Shown here: in pieces, positions 9,793-17,455 of the stretch
How positions within the stretch are numbered: position 1 is the first letter of the stretch
Layout of the letters: each line of letters opens with the position of its first letter
Assembly (NCBI GenBank): GCA_021157965.1
Contig: JAGGVO010000036.1
Coordinates: forward strand, 1-64,000
Direction: 5' to 3'
DNA from: Candidatus Neomarinimicrobiota bacterium
GTDB taxonomy: Bacteria > Fidelibacterota > Fidelibacteria > Fidelibacterales > Fidelibacteraceae
DNA: 64,000 nt
Notes under the pieces: generated by a model
Told to the model about the DNA's origin: nothing
Database searches by the model: none
What the model saw: only the letters and a program-made list of their open reading frames with translations
Translations under genes and position numbers: made by a program

Positions 9793-9833
9793 GCCATAAT
9801 GACATAATATTTTACCCAAGTTGTCACAATGGC
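9793..9833. promoter_or_regulatory. Inverted repeat upstream of clpB, possible operator
   Basis: GCCATAATGACA (9793-9804) and TGTCACAATGGC (9822-9833) are 12-nt arms of an inverted repeat with two mismatches, separated by 17 nt. It sits 63-103 nt before the clpB start in the gap between divergent genes. It does not match the CIRCE element (TTAGCACTC-N9-GAGTGCTAA). A heat-shock or stress regulator site is inference. Confidence 0.4.
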
Positions 9834-9846
9834 AGAATTATCCGTT

Positions 9847-9878
9847 TTGGCATACCTTTTGAGTATATCTTGTATAAA
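9847..9878 (+). promoter_or_regulatory. Possible clpB promoter
   Basis: TTGGCA at 9847-9852 resembles a -35 box, and TATAAA at 9873-9878 resembles a -10, but the 20-nt spacing is long. The same stretch nearly fits a sigma-54 site (GG-N10-GA instead of GG-N10-GC). The position, just before clpB, is right; the sigma factor is not decided. Confidence 0.3.
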
Positions 9879-9895
9879 AAGAAAGGAGTGTTGCT

Positions 9896-12484
9896 ATGAA
9901 TTTTGATAAATATACGGAAAAAAGCAGAGAAGCTATCCAGCAATCCCAGTTTATTGCTGAGGAATACGGGCAGGAGGAGATTCTTCCGGTTCATTTGCTG
10001 CATGCTTTACTGACACAGAAGGATGGACTCATCTCCCGGTTGATCCAACTCAGTGATGCCTCATTGGAAGATATAATCCTAAAGACAGAGTCACAAATCC
10101 GGAAACTCCCCCGTCTGGGAAAAGTCACCCAGGGGAGATTGGGCCGGGAGATGGTACTGGTTTTGAGGCAGGCTGAAAAAGAATCTGTCCGCATGAAGGA
10201 CGAGTATGTGAGCGTGGAGCATCTCTTTTTAGCCCTGATGGATCAGGAAAGTCTGTCCGGACTATTTTCAGAATCAGGACTGGACAGAGATGTCTTTTTG
10301 TCTGTCCTTCTAAAAATCCGTGGAGGACAGACGGTACAGGATGCAAATCCCGAATCAAAATATGAAGCGCTGGAACGATTTGGCGTGGATTTAACCCGGC
10401 GGGCTCGTGAAGGGAAACTGGATCCTGTTATTGGGAGAGACGAAGAAATCCGCCGGGCTATTCAGGTTTTGGCTCGTCGTACGAAGAACAATCCTGTTTT
10501 AATCGGTGAACCGGGTGTGGGGAAAACGGCTATTGTTGAGGGTTTGGCACAGCGAATTGTCAATGCAGATGTCCCCGAATCCCTGAAAAACAAACGGATC
10601 ATCATGCTGGATATCTCATCTATTCTGGCAGGAGCTAAATACCGCGGAGAATTTGAGGACCGGTTCAAAGCCGTGTTGAAAGAAGTTGAGAAATCCAACG
10701 GTCAAATTATACTGTTTATTGATGAACTGCACCTCATTGTTGGCGCCGGGAATGCCGAAGGCGCCGTGGATGCCGGTAATATGCTGAAACCCGCTTTGGC
10801 CCGGGGTGTGTTACACTGTGTAGGGGCTACAACCCTGAATGAATATCAGAAATATATCGAAAAGGATTCGGCATTGGAGCGCCGTTTCCAGAAAATTTAT
10901 GTGAGCGAGCCTTCAGTTGAAGATACGATTTCCATTCTCAGGGGAATCAAGGATAAGTATGATATCCACCACGGAGTAAGGATAACGGATGCAGCTCTGG
11001 TGGCCGCAGCCCGACTTTCAGACCGTTATATTTCTGATCGTTTTCTCCCGGATAAAGCCATTGATCTGGTAGATGAGGCTGCCTCCCGCCTCAGAGTAGA
11101 AATTGACAGTATGCCGGAAGAACTGGATGAACTGGAACGCCGTCGTATTCAGCTTGAGATAGAAAAACAGGCTCTGAAAAAGGAAAAGGATGCCCGTTCA
11201 GCCGAACGGTTGAAAAAACTGGATCAGGAACTGTCTGACCTTAACCAAAAACTGGAAAACCTGAAAAACAAATGGATGTCTGAAAAATCACTTATCCAGG
11301 GGATTCAGCATCTGAAGGGCAGTATAGACAAGCTGAAAGCAGAGGAAGCAGACGCTGAGCGCCGGGGAGATTATGAACGGGTAGCCCAAATTCGCTATGG
11401 TGCCCTGGTGGAAATGCAGGAAAAACTGAAAAAAGAAAAGGAAAAACTGAAAAAACTCCATGGAGAATCCCCCCTGTTAAAAGAAGAAGTCGATGAGGAA
11501 GATATCGCCGAAGTCGTCAGCCGGTGGACCGGAATTCCCGTAAACCGTATGCTGCAATCGGAGAATGAACGACTTTTGACACTGGAAAAACACCTGCACG
11601 AACGGGTTGTTGGACAGGATCAGGCTTTGGAAGCCGTTTCAAATGCCATCCGAAGAAGCCGGAGCGGACTTGCAGATGAAAACCGGCCTATCGGATCTTT
11701 CCTTTTTCTGGGGCCAACCGGCGTGGGAAAAACAGAACTCTCCCGGGCTCTGGCAAATTTCCTCTTTGATGATGAAAATGCCATGGTGCGACTGGATATG
11801 TCCGAATATATGGAACGGCACTCCGTAGCCCGGCTGATTGGTGCACCTCCGGGATATGTAGGATATGAGGAAGGCGGTAAACTGACAGAAAGTATCCGCC
11901 GCAGGCCTTATTCCGTGATTCTGCTGGATGAAATTGAAAAAGCCCATCCGGATGTCTTCAATATCCTGCTCCAGATACTGGATGACGGGCGACTTACAGA
12001 CGGTAAGGGAAGAACGGTGGACTTCCGCAATACTTTGATTATCATGACCTCGAACCTCGGATCAAATCTGGGGAGAGATGTCTTTGAAAAAGGCACCTCT
12101 TACGACACCCTGGATCCCCGTTTGCGCGACCGGATACGGCAACATTTCAAACCGGAATTCATTAACCGGATCGATGAAATCATGACATTTCATGCATTGA
12201 CACCTGAACAACTGAAAAAAATTGTGGATATCCAGTTCAGAAGGGTTCAAAAACGGCTCATTCAGCAAAACATTTTTGTTGACCTGGATGAAAGTGCCCG
12301 GAATTATCTGGCAAAAAAGGGATATGACCCGGATTTCGGTGCCCGTCCTTTAAAACGCATTATCCAGAGGGAGGTGGAAAACCAATTGGCTCAGGCCCTT
12401 TTGGAAGGCAAGATTATCCCCGGGAAAAAATATGTGCTGAAAATGGAGAATGGGGAACTGCATATCGATACTTTCCAGGACTGA
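9896..12484 (+). CDS. clpB: ATP-dependent chaperone ClpB
   Basis: 862-residue hexameric AAA+ disaggregase that works with DnaK to rescue aggregated proteins in the cytoplasm. Domains in order: Clp-N repeats (about 1-145), first AAA+ with Walker A GEPGVGKT near 204 and Walker B LFIDELH, the long charged coiled-coil middle domain (about 400-525) that separates ClpB from ClpA/ClpC, second AAA+ with GPTGVGKTE near 606, and the C-terminal D2-small domain. AAAGGAG precedes the ATG. An inverted repeat lies upstream, as might suit heat-shock control. The last codons and the stop fall inside the first hairpin of the downstream repeat array. Confidence 0.98.
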   Translation: MNFDKYTEKSREAIQQSQFIAEEYGQEEILPVHLLHALLTQKDGLISRLIQLSDASLEDIILKTESQIRKLPRLGKVTQGRLGREMVLVLRQAEKESVRMKDEYVSVEHLFLALMDQESLSGLFSESGLDRDVFLSVLLKIRGGQTVQDANPESKYEALERFGVDLTRRAREGKLDPVIGRDEEIRRAIQVLARRTKNNPVLIGEPGVGKTAIVEGLAQRIVNADVPESLKNKRIIMLDISSILAGAKYRGEFEDRFKAVLKEVEKSNGQIILFIDELHLIVGAGNAEGAVDAGNMLKPALARGVLHCVGATTLNEYQKYIEKDSALERRFQKIYVSEPSVEDTISILRGIKDKYDIHHGVRITDAALVAAARLSDRYISDRFLPDKAIDLVDEAASRLRVEIDSMPEELDELERRRIQLEIEKQALKKEKDARSAERLKKLDQELSDLNQKLENLKNKWMSEKSLIQGIQHLKGSIDKLKAEEADAERRGDYERVAQIRYGALVEMQEKLKKEKEKLKKLHGESPLLKEEVDEEDIAEVVSRWTGIPVNRMLQSENERLLTLEKHLHERVVGQDQALEAVSNAIRRSRSGLADENRPIGSFLFLGPTGVGKTELSRALANFLFDDENAMVRLDMSEYMERHSVARLIGAPPGYVGYEEGGKLTESIRRRPYSVILLDEIEKAHPDVFNILLQILDDGRLTDGKGRTVDFRNTLIIMTSNLGSNLGRDVFEKGTSYDTLDPRLRDRIRQHFKPEFINRIDEIMTFHALTPEQLKKIVDIQFRRVQKRLIQQNIFVDLDESARNYLAKKGYDPDFGARPLKRIIQREVENQLAQALLEGKIIPGKKYVLKMENGELHIDTFQD

Positions 12485-12665
12485 AGTCCGGGGAAATCCC
12501 TTTCTCTCTGCCCCTCCGGACTGAAGTCCGGGGACAGTCTTTTTTGCCCCTCATGCACCCCGGACTGAAGTCCGGGGTCAGTCTTTTTTGCTCCTCATGC
12601 ACCCCGGACTGAAGTCCGGGGTCAGTCTTTTTTGCTCCTCATGCACCCCGGACTGAAGTCCGGGG
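12478..12665 (+). repeat. Tandem array of five terminator-like hairpins
   Basis: Five copies of the palindrome CCCCGGACTGAAGTCCGGGG or close variants, at about 12474-12493 (first half degenerate, within clpB codons), 12514-12533, 12558-12577, 12602-12621 and 12646-12665. The last four repeat with an exact 44-nt period. Copies 2-4 are followed on the plus strand by CAGTCTTTTTT, so each looks like an intrinsic terminator for clpB. The spacer CTCCTCATGCA is also repeated. The clpB stop TGA is the centre of the first palindrome. Confidence 0.92.
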
Positions 12666-12681
12666 TTGCTTTTCTCAACGT

Positions 12682-13452
12682 CTAAACATACAAAAGAAAT
12701 GCTCTGAAGGATGCTTTGCCGGTCCGTTGTTCAAGACCCTCAACAATGAATGCCTTGTCAGGGCCGGATTCAGTTTTGAAAAGGTCAATTTTATCCTCCC
12801 AGAAAACTTCACGGAGATAGTTAATTTCCAGACGTTTTAATGTATGTTTTTCAAGGAAATCCCGTGAAAACACATCCATAATCCAGTCTGCATACCGGGT
12901 GTTGTTCACATGTAAATTCAGATCGATGTCACTGTATCCCACCTGTTTCCGGTACATCAACACAGGATATTCGGCCTCGGGTATTTTTCGGGGTATGACG
13001 GCTAAAGCATGCTTCCCCCGATTTTCCGGCATCCTGATGGGAAATTTTTCAGCCGGCTGCAGACGTTTCTGCTTAAAATCCAGCATTACCCATGATGAAG
13101 TGGCGCGGACCAGACAGTTTCCTTCCGTATCATTCATGAGAAAATCACGGATGAAAACAAAATCATCCTTTGCGCCGGCAAATTTCTTTTTCCTGTTCTC
13201 CGGCACCTTGGGCCAGGTAATCACTTCGACACCTTCATCATAGACAGGCATCCGCTCTATCTCGATATGAAACCGGGTTACGACCCAGAAAAGACCAAGC
13301 TTTTTCATATCCTCGTAACCCACCCCGAGAAGCACGGCATGCTTTACAGCCACATCCTGAAAATACTGGAGTAATGCAGAGGCTTTTAATTGTAGCCGAT
13401 AATCTGTCTCGTGACTTTTTATCCGTGTATGCTGAGAATAAGAATCCTTCAT
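12682..13452 (-). CDS. Acyl-ACP thioesterase (FatA/FatB-like)
   Basis: 256 residues forming two hot-dog folds, the layout of bacterial acyl-ACP thioesterases that release free fatty acids from acyl carrier protein. The N-terminal half has VTRFHIEIERMPVYDEGVEV, and the C-terminal half has the signature DLNLHVNNTRYADWIMD near residues 181-197, with the conserved Asn and His expected at the active site. TAGGAGGG lies before the ATG at 13452. It converges on clpB, with the hairpin array between them. Chain-length preference cannot be read from sequence. It may tune membrane lipid composition. Confidence 0.9.
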   Translation of the reverse strand: MKDSYSQHTRIKSHETDYRLQLKASALLQYFQDVAVKHAVLLGVGYEDMKKLGLFWVVTRFHIEIERMPVYDEGVEVITWPKVPENRKKKFAGAKDDFVFIRDFLMNDTEGNCLVRATSSWVMLDFKQKRLQPAEKFPIRMPENRGKHALAVIPRKIPEAEYPVLMYRKQVGYSDIDLNLHVNNTRYADWIMDVFSRDFLEKHTLKRLEINYLREVFWEDKIDLFKTESGPDKAFIVEGLEQRTGKASFRAFLLYV

Positions 13453-13545
13453 AAAACCCTCCTATAAGATTGAAATATACAACGAAATCCCCAGAACTCC
13501 CTGGTAAAGAATCTTGGAAACATCATGGTTTTTATTTAATTTTAT

Positions 13546-13557
13546 GAACGTTTGTTC
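13546..13557. promoter_or_regulatory. Possible TetR-type operator
   Basis: GAACGTTTGTTC is a GAAC/GTTC dyad 25 nt before the start of the NifX-like gene, in the divergent gap with the thioesterase gene. Short dyads of this type are bound by many TetR-family regulators. No regulator gene is adjacent, so this is a weak suggestion. Confidence 0.25.
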
Positions 13558-13581
13558 GTTACAACAAAAGAAAGGAGTTGT

Positions 13582-13920
13582 ATGAAACGCATTGCCATTC
13601 CCCTCAAGGATACAAAACTGTCTCCCCATTTTGGACATTGCGAATTCTTCGGGATTTACGAGGTTGAAGAGGGAGAAATCAAAGATATAAAGCATCTTGC
13701 CCCTCCTGCCCATCAGCCCGGTGTGTATCCCCGATGGCTGGCATCCCTCCGGGTGACGGATATCATTGCCGGGGGCATGGGACAGAAAGCCAAGGATCTT
13801 TTTGAATCCAACGGTATCAACACCCATATCGGTGTTCCGGACTGGCAACCGGAAGAACTTGCCAAAGCTTTAGACGAAGGAATTTTGCCAACAGGTGATA
13901 ATACCTGTGATCATACATAA
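13582..13920 (+). CDS. NifX/NifB C-domain-like (dinitrogenase Fe-Mo cofactor family) protein
   Basis: 112 residues. It begins MKRIAIPLKDTKLSPHFGHC, the usual opening of the dinitrogenase iron-molybdenum cofactor family, and keeps GVYPRWLASLRVTDIIAGGMGQKA and the C-terminal GVPDWQPEELAKAL segment. Small stand-alone members are common in anaerobes without nitrogenase and are thought to carry iron-sulfur or metal clusters. ATG at 13582 follows GAAAGGAG; an in-frame ATG 30 nt upstream is less likely. The next gene starts 13 nt later, so the two form an operon. No nif genes are visible, so a role in nitrogen fixation is unlikely here. Confidence 0.88.
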   Translation: MKRIAIPLKDTKLSPHFGHCEFFGIYEVEEGEIKDIKHLAPPAHQPGVYPRWLASLRVTDIIAGGMGQKAKDLFESNGINTHIGVPDWQPEELAKALDEGILPTGDNTCDHT

Positions 13921-13933
13921 AAGGAGTTATATT

Positions 13934-15289
13934 ATGGAAAAAACAGATGTGTTAGTTATTGGTGGAAGTGCTGCGGGAGTCGTCGCAGCTGCAACAGGCA
14001 AATTTTTTCATCCCGATAAGGATGTCCTCATGGTCCGAAAGGAAAAAACGGCCATGATCCCCTGCGGTATTCCTTACATATTCAGCACTGTAGGCAGCAC
14101 GGAAAAAAATATCTTCCCTCCTGCCATGGCGGAAAATGCCGGTGTTCGAATCAAGTATGATGAAGTGGTAAGCGTAAACAAGGACGAGAAAACGGCACGC
14201 ACAGCAGACGGGACAATAATTCAGTTTGATAAACTGATTTTTGCCACGGGTTCACTGCCCAAAAAACCCCGGAATCTGCCCGGTGTGGACTTAGAAGGGG
14301 TTTTCACCATTCCAAAAAACAAGGAATATCTTGACAATATTCAGCAATTTTTGAAAGATAAAAAAAAGGTGATCGTTGTGGGTGGAGGATTCATCGGTGT
14401 GGAAGTATCCGATGAGCTGAATAAATCCGGTCTGGATGTGACCCTGGTTGAAATTCTGCCAAGTATTTTGAATCTGGCCTTTGACAAGGAGCTTGCAGCC
14501 CGGGCTGAAGAGTTGCTGAAAGAACAGGGTGTGAAAGTCATCACCGGAACAGGTGTTAATGAAATCGTCGGCGATGGAAAAAAAGTGACGGGGGTTCAAT
14601 TAACGGACGGGACTTCCCTGGAGGCAGACGCTGTCATTCTCTCCGTGGGATACATTCCCAACACAACTCTTGCCGGGGCGGCAGGGCTGAAGCTGAATGG
14701 TCAGGGATTTATAGTGGTGGATGAATATATGCGCACACCCGCGCCTGATATCATGGCAGTCGGAGACTGTGCCGAGAAGAGAGATTTTATTACCCGTAAA
14801 ACAACAGGCATCATGCTTGCATCCACAGCCTGTGCCGAGGGACGGATTGCCGGCATGAATCTTTACAAACTTTCAGCCTTGAAAACATTCAGCGGAACCA
14901 TTGCTATTTATTCAACGGCTTTGAGTGATCACGGTTTTGGAACCGCCGGACTGACAGAAGCTCAGGCAATCGCTGAAGGGTTTGATGTGGTATCCGGGAC
15001 ATTTGAGGCACCGGACCGCCATCCGGGTTGTCTTCCGGGAATGCATAAACAGTTGGTGAAACTTATTGTCGCCAAAGATTCGGGAGTTGTTATCGGGGGA
15101 GAAGTCATCGGTGGCCCCAGTGCAGGTGAACTGACCAATATTCTGGGTTTCATTATCCAGAACAAGATGAATCTGAATGCCGTTCTGACGGCTCAAATCG
15201 GCACACAGCCCATGCTCACAGCTTCTCCGGCCGTCTACCCATTAACTAAGGCGGCAGAGAATGCCATGAAAAAAATAATGAACCTTTAA
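13934..15289 (+). CDS. CoA-disulfide reductase / NADH oxidase-type flavoprotein
   Basis: 451 residues from the ATG at 13934, which follows AAAGGAG. It has an FAD-binding VLVIGGSAAG (residues 6-15), a single redox-type Cys44 in MIPCGIPYIF, the NAD(P)-binding KKVIVVGGGFIGVEVSDEL, the second FAD motif PDIMAVGDCAE, and a C-terminal dimerisation domain. This matches the single-cysteine disulfide reductase group (CoA-disulfide reductase, NADH oxidase/peroxidase, persulfide reductase). Substrate could be CoA disulfide, oxygen/peroxide or polysulfide. Cotranscription with a NifX-like protein hints at a redox or sulfur task. A strong terminator follows. Confidence 0.87.
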   Translation: MEKTDVLVIGGSAAGVVAAATGKFFHPDKDVLMVRKEKTAMIPCGIPYIFSTVGSTEKNIFPPAMAENAGVRIKYDEVVSVNKDEKTARTADGTIIQFDKLIFATGSLPKKPRNLPGVDLEGVFTIPKNKEYLDNIQQFLKDKKKVIVVGGGFIGVEVSDELNKSGLDVTLVEILPSILNLAFDKELAARAEELLKEQGVKVITGTGVNEIVGDGKKVTGVQLTDGTSLEADAVILSVGYIPNTTLAGAAGLKLNGQGFIVVDEYMRTPAPDIMAVGDCAEKRDFITRKTTGIMLASTACAEGRIAGMNLYKLSALKTFSGTIAIYSTALSDHGFGTAGLTEAQAIAEGFDVVSGTFEAPDRHPGCLPGMHKQLVKLIVAKDSGVVIGGEVIGGPSAGELTNILGFIIQNKMNLNAVLTAQIGTQPMLTASPAVYPLTKAAENAMKKIMNL

Positions 15290-15309
15290 TTCAACCCCTA
15301 TACACAACC

Positions 15310-15341
15310 AAAAGGCGTTGAATATATTCAGCGCCTTTTTT
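15310..15341 (+). terminator. Rho-independent terminator after the flavoprotein gene
   Basis: AAAAGGCGTTGAAT and ATTCAGCGCCTTTT form a 14-bp stem with one G-U pair, running into a T tract (to 15341) on the plus strand. It lies 21 nt after the stop codon. Confidence 0.9.
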
Positions 15342-15405
15342 ATTCCACTGATTTTTTTTAGGATGAATATTGTGTAACTTTAAAAAATGAGATCCGGGAG
15401 TTCTT

Positions 15406-16122
15406 ATGGAAAAATTCATCCGTTCTGTGAATGTAGGAAAATCCATTGTCTATTTTGGTATTTTCGGGATTCTTTTATGGATTTTTACCTGGTTTGGCAT
15501 CCCCCTGTTGCAGAAATACAGCGGCCTGGAAACCGTATATTGCTGGTTCATCCTTGGCGGCATCGGCGTGTTTCTCCCCATGCTTATCACGGCCGTGATT
15601 AAAACACGGCGGGACGGCTTTAAAGATTCGGCCAATGAATTCTATAACCGTCTTCGGCTGACGGGTTTCCGGTCCGGAGATATATTATGGATTTTATTCG
15701 GTACTCTTATTTCCGGCGCCGGAACGGTACTGATCCTGGAAGGGATGTCCCGGGTTGGACTTCCCCTCACCCTTGAACCTCCCTTTTTGAATTTTACAGG
15801 ATTTCCGGAAGGAAAAACCTGGTATTTGGCTTTTTGGATTCCCTTTTTTCTATTGAATATCTTTGGTGAAGAGCTTTTATGGAGGGGATATCTTTTACCA
15901 CGTCAGGTAACAGCCTTTGGCAAATCCGGCTGGATTCTGAATGCAGGACTATGGTTCTTTTTCCATGCTGCCTTCGGATTTGATTTAATGATCCTGTTGC
16001 TGCCAATCTTTATCATCGTACCCTGGTTCACTTATATCCGTAAAAACACCTGGGTAGGCATTGCCATACATGGTATGATAAACGGCCTGGCATTTATTGC
16101 CCTGTCACTGAATTGGATTTGA
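15406..16122 (+). CDS. CPBP family intramembrane metalloprotease
   Basis: 238 residues with about six hydrophobic segments. The three motifs of the CAAX/Abi (CPBP) family are present: EELLWR (E155, E156, R160), FFHAAFGFD, and HGMINGL near the C-terminus. Members are membrane-embedded zinc proteases; bacterial roles include bacteriocin self-immunity and sensing, and many are uncharacterised. GGGAG lies before the ATG at 15406. Its last 18 nt overlap the 3' end of the convergent NAGPA-domain gene. No bacteriocin genes are nearby. Confidence 0.9.
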   Translation: MEKFIRSVNVGKSIVYFGIFGILLWIFTWFGIPLLQKYSGLETVYCWFILGGIGVFLPMLITAVIKTRRDGFKDSANEFYNRLRLTGFRSGDILWILFGTLISGAGTVLILEGMSRVGLPLTLEPPFLNFTGFPEGKTWYLAFWIPFFLLNIFGEELLWRGYLLPRQVTAFGKSGWILNAGLWFFFHAAFGFDLMILLLPIFIIVPWFTYIRKNTWVGIAIHGMINGLAFIALSLNWI

Positions 16123-17256
16123 ACTGCGGGTTACAATCAACAAAGCGTTGGTTACAGAACGTTCCCCGGTTGCATCGGATGGTTTATTCACAATTTTTTC
16201 CTTCACCACCATAGTTGTGGACCCCCCGCCATCCAGATTCAGAGCCTGATAAGCACCAAGATTCTTCAGATATTTCGCCAGCTCATCCAGGGACATCCCC
16301 ACGCTGTGCCGGGGCTGGCGTCCGTCTACCGTCATCAGATATAAGGTATCTTTTGTTTTATCAAAAGCAACAGCCGTTCTGGGATGGCGTGTCGTCCGGA
16401 ATTCTTCATACAAGTTTTCTTCCATGTGCTCAATGGAAATTTCACCATCCCTGATGATGCGGGGGATTCCTCCCACCAGGGTGTATACCGGCTCGTTCAC
16501 CGGCAGAAGCCTGAGCATCAGGTTCAACGTATCCCCCTTTTCAATATGCCTGTCTGCAAACCGTTTGGCTTTCCCATGGGCAGATAACACCATACCATCT
16601 TCCGGTATCATGGTGGGTTTCTGCAAGGGCCCTAATAAACCCGATTTTTCAGTCACAACGACCTGAAACCAGTCATTGACGGCATATCCGTCAAGGCATC
16701 GGGTTGAAATTTCGGTCCCCCACCGGTTTGCCGGAGATTCTGTTCCCACAAAGGGGGTAAACATTACCAAATTATCCTTATTTCGGGCACCGTTTACATA
16801 ACTGATTTCGTAACGGATATTCTCCGGCGTTAGCAGGAAGGCATCCAGCTTCACGATTTGAATAAAAGGTTCTTTTGTATTCGTAATGCCAAAGACAGAC
16901 CGGATGGTCGGATTTTTAATCAATTCTCCCTGAATTACCTGAGCTCCGACGGGCATTCCGTCACCCTGAAAAAAGTCGGCATTAACTGCTGCCACGACAT
17001 TCCCGTCGAAGCGTGAAACCATAGAGGATGTTTTTTCCAGAGCCCGGAGCTGATTGCCTGCTTTAATAGTCTCCACAGTGACAGAGGGAGTTGAAAGGCA
17101 AACAGTCACAACGTGGATATCCCACGGGACCGATTCCTGGTGGTCGTGATAATACCAAACGCCCGGTGCTATGAGTTCACCTTTTGGTGCCCCTGACAGG
17201 CAGACAGCAAAAACAGAAAAACTTAAAACAAGGAAAAGAAATTTTTTTAAATACAT
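16105..17256 (-). CDS. Exported phosphodiester glycosidase (NAGPA/DUF2233) domain protein
   Basis: 383 residues with an N-terminal signal peptide (about 1-22). The C-terminal half holds the NAGPA-type core: RHPRTAVAFDKTKDTLYLMT, then DGRQPRHSVGMSLDELAKYL and the signature ALNLDGGGSTTMVV near residue 350. This family includes the mammalian uncovering enzyme (removal of GlcNAc from a phosphodiester) and bacterial cell-wall or exopolysaccharide proteins, so a role in envelope glycan phosphodiesters is plausible. GGAG lies 8 nt before the ATG. Its end overlaps the convergent CPBP gene by 18 nt. Confidence 0.87.
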   Translation of the reverse strand: MYLKKFLFLVLSFSVFAVCLSGAPKGELIAPGVWYYHDHQESVPWDIHVVTVCLSTPSVTVETIKAGNQLRALEKTSSMVSRFDGNVVAAVNADFFQGDGMPVGAQVIQGELIKNPTIRSVFGITNTKEPFIQIVKLDAFLLTPENIRYEISYVNGARNKDNLVMFTPFVGTESPANRWGTEISTRCLDGYAVNDWFQVVVTEKSGLLGPLQKPTMIPEDGMVLSAHGKAKRFADRHIEKGDTLNLMLRLLPVNEPVYTLVGGIPRIIRDGEISIEHMEENLYEEFRTTRHPRTAVAFDKTKDTLYLMTVDGRQPRHSVGMSLDELAKYLKNLGAYQALNLDGGGSTTMVVKEKIVNKPSDATGERSVTNALLIVTRSSNPIQ

Positions 17257-17403
17257 TACGTATACTCCGGCGATCTCTTTAAATATACGAACAGGATCAG
17301 GAAAAATAAAAGAATAACCCTTTTCAATCCGATCAGAAATACAAAGATTTCAAAATACTATCACCTGAAGCTTTCAGAGCAATAAATCTGTTCTGAAAGT
17401 GAA

Positions 17404-17427
17404 CAAGGACCGGATAGCCGGTCCTTG
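17404..17427 (-). terminator. Hairpin after the hydrogenase operon
   Basis: CAAGGACCGG and CCGGTCCTTG form a perfect 10-bp stem with a 4-nt loop, 29 nt after the hydA stop. On the minus strand it runs into TTCACTTTC, a weak U tract, so termination may be partial. Confidence 0.7.
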
Positions 17428-17455
17428 CTCTGGGGTTGGGGGAATGGGAAAAGTC

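Noticed and set aside
9793-9833. CIRCE/HrcA operator before clpB
   Set aside because: The arms do not match TTAGCACTC/GAGTGCTAA; kept only as an unclassified inverted repeat.
12414-12602. Minus-strand frame with repeated SPDFSPG-like peptides
   Set aside because: Produced by the hairpin repeat array and the clpB 3' end; not a gene.
12478-12665. CRISPR array
   Set aside because: The 44-nt period contains repeated spacers as well, a self-palindromic core and T tracts; these are tandem hairpins, not repeat-spacer units.
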